This document shows positions 59,403 through 64,000 of a DNA stretch of 64,000 nucleotides, one piece after another (within the stretch, counting starts at the first letter, position 1; each line of letters starts with the position of its first letter). A program made the position numbers and the translations under genes. The notes under the pieces are model-generated. The model saw only the letters and a program-made list of their open reading frames with translations. It did no database searches and had not been told where the DNA came from. Origin of the DNA: Bacteroidota bacterium (lineage in GTDB: Bacteria; Bacteroidota; Ignavibacteria; UBA10030; UBA6906); assembly GCA_030835135.1 (NCBI GenBank), contig JAUQWO010000022.1, forward strand, positions 62,001 to 126,000. The letters are read 5' to 3'.

Positions 59403-61898
59403 GTGACAGTGAGAAGGACCGGGGAGCTGTCTGAAGCCCAGCTTCGGCAGGAACTCTCCCGATGCGAGTCGTGCGAGGAGAAGCCGTGCAAAGAACATTG
59501 CCCGGCCGATTGTTCCCCCGCCGATTTCATCATGGCGGCCCGCGCCGGCGGGCCATCGGACTACCGGCGCGCCGCGGCCATCATCATGGGCAGCAACCCG
59601 CTGGGTGGCATCTGCGGCGCCCTCTGTCCCGACACTCTCTGCATGCAGGGGTGCGTCCACCGCCTCTTCGATCACCCCATCAACATCCCCGCCGTCCAGT
59701 CGTCCATCATCCGCAAGGCCTATGACGTTGGCATGCCACCGTTCCCGGCCGCGCCCTCCAACGGAAAACGTATCGCGGTCGTGGGCGCAGGTCCTGCCGG
59801 ACTCGCCGGCGCCGCGGTGCTCGCGCAGAAGGGGTACACGGTCGACATCTACGAGCAGTCGGACCGCGCCGGTGGCATGTGCAACCTGATCCCGGCATCG
59901 CGCCTTGCGCGTGAGGAGCTGCAACGCGACATCGACTTCACGCTCGCCCTCGGCGATACGATCCTGTTCACCGAAGCAGCGATCCTCGATCCGGCGAAGC
60001 TGCTTGCAGGCGGGACGTACGATGCGGTGCTCGTCACCACCGGCCTCGACACACCGATGTCCGCCCGCATACCGGGCGAACAGTACGCGCTGACCTGGGA
60101 AGAGTTCCTCGATCAGCATCCGTCCGTCCCGCTGAAGAACAAACGCGTGCTCATCATCGGCGGCGGCGCCATCGCCGTGGATTGCGCCACGACCGCCGTG
60201 AACGGCGGAGCCGCGCATTGTGAACTGGTCTATCGCCGCAAGATGGAGCACATGCCTCTCACCGCGTACGAACGCGACCTGCTCCTTGCGCATGGCGTGG
60301 AGATCACCTCCGGCACACGCGTGACGAAGGTGCATCACCGCAAGGGCGCTGTCACGGGAGTGACCACGATGAAGCAGTACGTGCGCCGCGGCAGGAAACC
60401 CACGCCGGACAACTTCGCGCCGCTCGCAGCGGAGAAGCCTGCATTCCGTGCGTGCGATATCGTCATCGTCGCGATCGGCAGTACCTCACGGTTCACTGCG
60501 AAGAAACTGCGCCGCGTGTTCACCGCGGGCGACCTGGTGCACGGCGCGGCCACCGTGGTGGAAGCCGTTGCGTCCGGCAAGAATGCCGCCGCCGCGATCG
60601 ATGCGGAGCTCTCGGGATCGAAAGCGCTGCGCATGCCGCGCACGCCGAAAAGCCGACTGGCGCTGGCCGGACGCACGATGCGCCCGGTGTCGCTGGCCAC
60701 GTCCTTCTTCGGCCGGCAGATCCTCTCGCCACTCCTCCTCTCCGCAGCGCCGCATACGGACGGCTACGAGCAGATGGTGAAGGCCTACAAGGCCGGCTGG
60801 GCGGGCGGCGTGATGAAGACCGCCTTCAACGATGTGCCCGTGCACATCCCCGGCGGCTATATGGTGGTGTTCGGCGATTCCACATACGGCAACTTCGACA
60901 ATGTGTCCGGCCATCCGCTGAAGCGCGTGGCCGAAGAGGTGCGCACGCTCGTGCGCGAATTCCCCGACCGCCTCACGCTCGCGTCCACCGGCGGACCGGT
61001 CTCCGGCAACGACACTCTGGACCGCGCCGCCTGGCAGACGAACACGAAGATCCTCGAAGATGCCGGCGCGATGGGGGTCGAGTACAGCCTGTCGTGTCCG
61101 CAGGGGGGCGATGGCATGGACGGCGATGTGGTATCGCAGAACGCCGAGCTCTCCGCGAAGATCATCGACTGGGTGATGGAGGCTGGCGATCCGGAGGTAC
61201 CGAAGATCTTCAAACTCACCGGTGCCGTGACTTCCATCCGTGCGATCGCCGTGCGTATCAAAGAGGTGTTCGCACAGTACCCCGACAAACAGGCAGGGAT
61301 CACGCTGGCGAACAGCTTCCCCGCGCTTGCCTGGCAACAGCTCCCGGAGAACCGCGGGAACCGCGGCGTCATCGTCGGGATGTCCGGCGAGGGCGTGTTG
61401 CCGCTCACGTATCTCACCCTTGCCCGTGTGGCTGACCTCGGCCTGTACATCTCGGGGAACGGTGGGGCAATGGATCACCGCGCGGCCGCGGGCTTCCTCG
61501 CACTCGGCGCGTCGTCCGTGCAGTTCTGCACGGCCGTCATGAAGTACGGCCTGGGCGTTGTGGACGAACTGGAATCCGGGTTGAGCTACTTTCTCGCCGG
61601 CCGCGGGATGAAGAGCGTTCAGGAGCTGATCGGTTCATCCGTGCATATGCCCATCGTGCCGTTCGAGCAGCTCACGGCCACGAAGCAGGTGCCGTCGCTC
61701 ACCGCGGCGCTCTGCGAACATTGCGGCAACTGCGTGCGTTGTCCGTACATGGCGATCAGCATGGATGCCCGGACGGTGCCGGTGATCGACGCCACGCGCT
61801 GCATCGGCTGCTCGCTCTGCGTCCAGAAGTGCTTCGCAGGGGCTCTGCACATGCGCGACCGGTCCGCCGCCGAGCTCGCCGGGATGCTGGAGCACTGA
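59403..61898 (+). CDS. Single-chain dihydropyrimidine dehydrogenase-like reductase (PreT-PreA fusion)
   Basis: The 831-residue protein has the layout of animal DPD: an N-terminal iron-sulfur domain (C21, C24, C29, C33, C37, then GGICGALCPDTLCMQGC), an NAD(P)H/FAD oxidoreductase (VVGAGPAGLAG, IIGGGAIAVDCA, FTAGDLVHGAATVVEAVASGK), an FMN-binding dihydroorotate dehydrogenase-like barrel (SCPQGGDG, C565) and two [4Fe-4S] sites at the end (CEHCGNCVRC and CIGCSLCVQKC). DPD reduces uracil and thymine. The active-site loop does not show the GLACGQ-type cysteine segment of mammalian DPD, so the substrate may differ. It is followed two bases later by ssnA and then ygeY, genes of anaerobic purine breakdown, in which YgfK is the usual ring reductase. 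The domain order rules out YgfK itself. Confidence 0.85.
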   Translation: MTVRRTGELSEAQLRQELSRCESCEEKPCKEHCPADCSPADFIMAARAGGPSDYRRAAAIIMGSNPLGGICGALCPDTLCMQGCVHRLFDHPINIPAVQSSIIRKAYDVGMPPFPAAPSNGKRIAVVGAGPAGLAGAAVLAQKGYTVDIYEQSDRAGGMCNLIPASRLAREELQRDIDFTLALGDTILFTEAAILDPAKLLAGGTYDAVLVTTGLDTPMSARIPGEQYALTWEEFLDQHPSVPLKNKRVLIIGGGAIAVDCATTAVNGGAAHCELVYRRKMEHMPLTAYERDLLLAHGVEITSGTRVTKVHHRKGAVTGVTTMKQYVRRGRKPTPDNFAPLAAEKPAFRACDIVIVAIGSTSRFTAKKLRRVFTAGDLVHGAATVVEAVASGKNAAAAIDAELSGSKALRMPRTPKSRLALAGRTMRPVSLATSFFGRQILSPLLLSAAPHTDGYEQMVKAYKAGWAGGVMKTAFNDVPVHIPGGYMVVFGDSTYGNFDNVSGHPLKRVAEEVRTLVREFPDRLTLASTGGPVSGNDTLDRAAWQTNTKILEDAGAMGVEYSLSCPQGGDGMDGDVVSQNAELSAKIIDWVMEAGDPEVPKIFKLTGAVTSIRAIAVRIKEVFAQYPDKQAGITLANSFPALAWQQLPENRGNRGVIVGMSGEGVLPLTYLTLARVADLGLYISGNGGAMDHRAAAGFLALGASSVQFCTAVMKYGLGVVDELESGLSYFLAGRGMKSVQELIGSSVHMPIVPFEQLTATKQVPSLTAALCEHCGNCVRCPYMAISMDARTVPVIDATRCIGCSLCVQKCFAGALHMRDRSAAELAGMLEH

Positions 61899-61899
61899 C

Positions 61900-63243
61900 A
61901 TGGCCTCCCGCCTCCTCCTCGTGAACGGCGTCATCGCCGATCCATCACCCGTCTCCCCGCGTGTGCTCTATGATCACGCGCTCATGATCGAGGGCGGGAG
62001 GATCGCGCGCATCGCGCCGACGACGGAGTTCACCGACCTGGACGTGGACTATCTTGACCTTTCCGGACGGTTGATCCTGCCCGGCTTCATCAACCTCCAT
62101 ACGCATCTCTACAGCACCTTCGCGCGAGGCCTCCCTGCGGTGCAGCCCGCGGCGGACTTCGCCGGTGTCCTGAAGAACCTCTGGTGGAAGCTGGACCGCT
62201 CGCTGACGTTGGATGCCGTCTATTATAGTGCTGTCCCGGTGCTCCTGGAGGCCATCCGCTCCGGCACAACCACGATCATCGACCATCATGCCAGTCCGCA
62301 CGCGGTGCGCGGGTCGCTCGCAGCGTTGAAGCGCGCCCTCGCCGATACCGGCCTGCGGGGGTGTCTCTGCTATGAAGTGTCGGACCGCGACGGCGAGGCG
62401 GTCGCGGCTGAAGGGATCGCGGAAAATGCCGACTTCCTCGCCTCATGCCGGCACCAACAGGATGGTCTGATCGCCGGGCTCTTCGGGCTGCATGCGTCCT
62501 TCACCCTCTCTGAACGGTCCCTGGAACAGGCCGTTGCCGCGGCACAGGCCACGAATGCAGGATTCCATATCCACGTCGCGGAAGCGGCCACGGATCAGGA
62601 GGTGACCTTCAACCTCACGGGCGAGCGTGTCGTTGGCCGCCTCCACCGTCTGGGTATTCTGGGTGGGCGGACCATCGCTGCTCATGCCGTGCACGTGAAT
62701 GATGCCGACATGGACCTGCTGGCATCGACCGGTACCGTTGTCGCGCATAACCCGCAATCGAACATGAACAACGCCGTCGGCATCGCCGATGTGGAGCGGC
62801 TGCGCTCACGCGGTGTAGCCGTGGGGTTGGGCACGGATGCCATGACGCACGATATGCGCCAGGAACTCCGTGCCGGACTCTGGGCACAGCGATTGAAGCA
62901 GCAGAACCCGTCGGCCGGGTGGGACGCACTCTGCGCAGCGCAGTGGGATGTGAACCCGGCGATGGCATCACGGGTTTTCGGCCGTCCGGTGGGCACCATG
63001 GCTGAAGGGGCGATGGCGGATCTGATCGCCATCGCATACGATCCCCCGACGCCGTTGACGAACGATTCACTCCATGGGCACCTGGTGTTCGGCATCGGAT
63101 CTGCGCCGGTGGATACCACGATCGTCGACGGAAGGGTGCTGATGTACCGTGGGAAGCTGGAGTTGGAGTTGGATGAAGAGGAGGTGATGGCGAAAGCCCG
63201 CGAGGTGGCGAGTGGTGTGTGGGGGTCGCTGCGCGAATTCTGA
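61900..63243 (+). CDS. ssnA: SsnA-type aminohydrolase
   Basis: The 447-residue amidohydrolase matches E. coli SsnA through the whole length: FINLHTHLYS (metal histidines), VLKNLWWKLDRSL, the SGTTTIIDHHASPHAVRGSL block, GFHIHVAEA, VHNPQSNMNN-type AHNPQSNMNNAVG, GLGTDAM (metal aspartate) and the PTPLTNDSLHGHLVFG ending. SsnA belongs to the selenium-linked purine catabolic cluster of E. coli (with ygfK, ygeY, ygeW, hyuA, xdhD) and acts in hydrolytic ring opening in the anaerobic urate pathway. It starts two bases after the DPD-like stop, so the two enzymes are almost surely cotranscribed and probably work in sequence. Confidence 0.92.
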   Translation: MASRLLLVNGVIADPSPVSPRVLYDHALMIEGGRIARIAPTTEFTDLDVDYLDLSGRLILPGFINLHTHLYSTFARGLPAVQPAADFAGVLKNLWWKLDRSLTLDAVYYSAVPVLLEAIRSGTTTIIDHHASPHAVRGSLAALKRALADTGLRGCLCYEVSDRDGEAVAAEGIAENADFLASCRHQQDGLIAGLFGLHASFTLSERSLEQAVAAAQATNAGFHIHVAEAATDQEVTFNLTGERVVGRLHRLGILGGRTIAAHAVHVNDADMDLLASTGTVVAHNPQSNMNNAVGIADVERLRSRGVAVGLGTDAMTHDMRQELRAGLWAQRLKQQNPSAGWDALCAAQWDVNPAMASRVFGRPVGTMAEGAMADLIAIAYDPPTPLTNDSLHGHLVFGIGSAPVDTTIVDGRVLMYRGKLELELDEEEVMAKAREVASGVWGSLREF

Positions 63244-63260
63244 ATTCAGATATCTGAATT
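63243..63260. terminator. 18-bp palindrome after ssnA
   Basis: AATTCAGATATCTGAATT is a perfect palindrome beginning at the last base of the ssnA stop codon. The arms resemble those of the tRNA-Phe terminator (17179-17219, also ATCTGAA and TTCAGAT). There is no T-run on the plus strand, so it may be an mRNA end or a pause site. Confidence 0.4.
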
Positions 63261-63287
63261 GTCTGAAAAAGCAACATGACGACGTTA
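63259..63287 (+). promoter_or_regulatory. Weak promoter candidate before ygeY
   Basis: TTG (63259-63261), 19 bases, GACGTTA (63281-63287). The second box resembles TACGTTA before galT with one change. It could give ygeY a separate start near 63294; read-through from ssnA is equally possible. Confidence 0.3.
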
Positions 63288-63311
63288 TCACGAACAGATG
63301 AGTACCTTACA

Positions 63312-64000
63312 ATGTCAGACAAACACCTTACCCGTGCAGCGGCTCTGGAACAGGACACCGTCCGCATCCTGTGCGACCTCATCAAGACACCATCGTTCTC
63401 CTCCAAAGAGAAGGATGTCATCGAGGTCATCCGCAAAGAGATGACCGCCATCGGCTTCGACGAGGTGCGCATCGACGGACTCGGCAGTGTGATCGGGCGG
63501 ATCGGCCACGGGCCGCGCGTGATCTGCTTCGACGCGCACATCGACACCGTGTACGCCGGCGATCTGCAGCAGTGGAAGACCGATCCGTTCGTCCCCGTGG
63601 TCGCCGACGGTAAGGTCCATGGCCGCGGCACCGTGGACCAGAAGGGCGGCATGGCGAGCATGCTCACCGCCGGACGCATGATCAAGGAACTCGGCCTGCA
63701 GGACAAGGTGACCGTGCTCTTCACGGGCACGGTCATGGAAGAGGATTGCGATGGCCTCTGCTGGCTCCACCTCATCCGCGAGGAGAATGTGCGGCCGGAA
63801 CTGGTGGTCATCACCGAGCCGACCAACATGAACATCTACCGCGGCCACCGCGGGAGGATGGAGATCCACGTTTCGGTGAAAGGCGTGAGCTGTCACGGCT
63901 CCGCGCCCGAACGCGGCGTGAATGCCATCTACAAAGCGTCGAAGATCGCTCTGGAGATCGAGAAACTGAACGACCGCCTGCGGAACGATCCGTTCCTCGG
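63312..64000 (+). CDS. ygeY: YgeY-type M20 metallohydrolase, 3'-truncated by the window edge
   Basis: The frame is open from ATG 63312 to the window end, giving about 229 residues. They match E. coli YgeY, the selenium metabolism-linked M20 hydrolase: DAHIDTV (first metal ligands), GRGTVDQKGGMASM, TGTVMEEDCDGLCW (metal-bridging acids), ITEPTNMNIYRGHRGRMEI and SCHGSAPERGVNAI. YgeY acts on a late open-chain intermediate of anaerobic purine breakdown. It follows ssnA after 68 bases and a palindrome. More genes of the set (hyuA, ygeW, ygeX, xdh-like) may lie to the right. Confidence 0.92.
   Translation, partial: MSDKHLTRAAALEQDTVRILCDLIKTPSFSSKEKDVIEVIRKEMTAIGFDEVRIDGLGSVIGRIGHGPRVICFDAHIDTVYAGDLQQWKTDPFVPVVADGKVHGRGTVDQKGGMASMLTAGRMIKELGLQDKVTVLFTGTVMEEDCDGLCWLHLIREENVRPELVVITEPTNMNIYRGHRGRMEIHVSVKGVSCHGSAPERGVNAIYKASKIALEIEKLNDRLRNDPFL

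Noticed and set aside
59403-61898. Annotation of the reductase as YgfK
   Set aside because: YgfK carries its dihydroorotate dehydrogenase-like part at the N-terminus; here the order is Fe-S, NADPH/FAD, FMN barrel, Fe-S as in DPD.
1-64000. Prophage, insertion sequence or integrated island
   Set aside because: No transposase, integrase or phage structural gene was seen, and composition is even except for the short AT-rich patch near 37500.

Overview
The window is a gene-dense, high-GC chromosomal segment with about 38 protein genes, one tRNA gene and no visible phage, insertion sequence or CRISPR array. It most resembles a free-living member of the Bacteroidota/Chlorobiota (FCB) group, possibly an Ignavibacteria-like lineage. 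Two secreted proteins (851-3496 and 42531-44450) end in type IX secretion (Por) sorting domains of the 'YQN.PNPF' kind. Many intergenic regions carry the FCB-type promoter TTG-N20-TAnnTT(T)G. The genome uses RecBCD, whereas classical Bacteroidetes usually use AddAB. The species cannot be named from sequence alone.

Layout. 1-5512: a beta-propeller protein cut by the left edge, a type IX-secreted N-acetylmuramoyl-L-alanine amidase, a REP-like repeat cluster, a GNAT acetyltransferase and an AmpG-like permease. 5642-8286: a GT2 glycosyltransferase coupled to a HIT-like DUF4922 protein. 8371-16235: a cell-wall recycling island made of NamZ (GH171) on the minus strand, divergent from a BadF/NagK-type sugar kinase, a NagZ-like GH3 fused to an AmiE-like serine hydrolase, and a BamA/TamA-type outer-membrane protein; two back-to-back promoters flank an 18-bp dyad. 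16398-25792: an HD hydrolase, tRNA-Phe with its own promoter and a strong terminator, a secreted GH38 with a PA14 domain, a small secreted protein, a DnaQ-like exonuclease, DUF1801, a phosphoribosyltransferase-TM-SH3 fusion and a methyltransferase. 25889-45652: GH97, recC-recB-recD, a trpF-like gene, a GT-C membrane glycosyltransferase, a GH5 mannanase-like enzyme, a secreted oligoendopeptidase, a type IX-sorted repeat protein and a nucleotide-sugar epimerase. 45962-55741: a FlaA1/CapD-type dehydratase, then galT-galK-galM, a glycosidase-like protein fused to a formylglycine-generating-enzyme domain, and a LacI-type regulator; a perfect LacI-type operator lies in front of galT. 55757-59283: a URO-D-like protein and the HrpB helicase. 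59403-64000: a single-chain DPD-like reductase, ssnA and the start of ygeY, running off the right edge.

Two gene groups work together most clearly. NamZ, NagZ-AmiE, the sugar kinase, the AmpG-like permease and the amidase together could take muropeptides from release in the envelope to phosphorylated amino sugars. The DPD-like/SsnA/YgeY trio resembles the anaerobic purine (urate) degradation cluster of enterobacteria and gut anaerobes, but with a DPD-architecture reductase where YgfK would be expected; this is the most interesting lead in the window.
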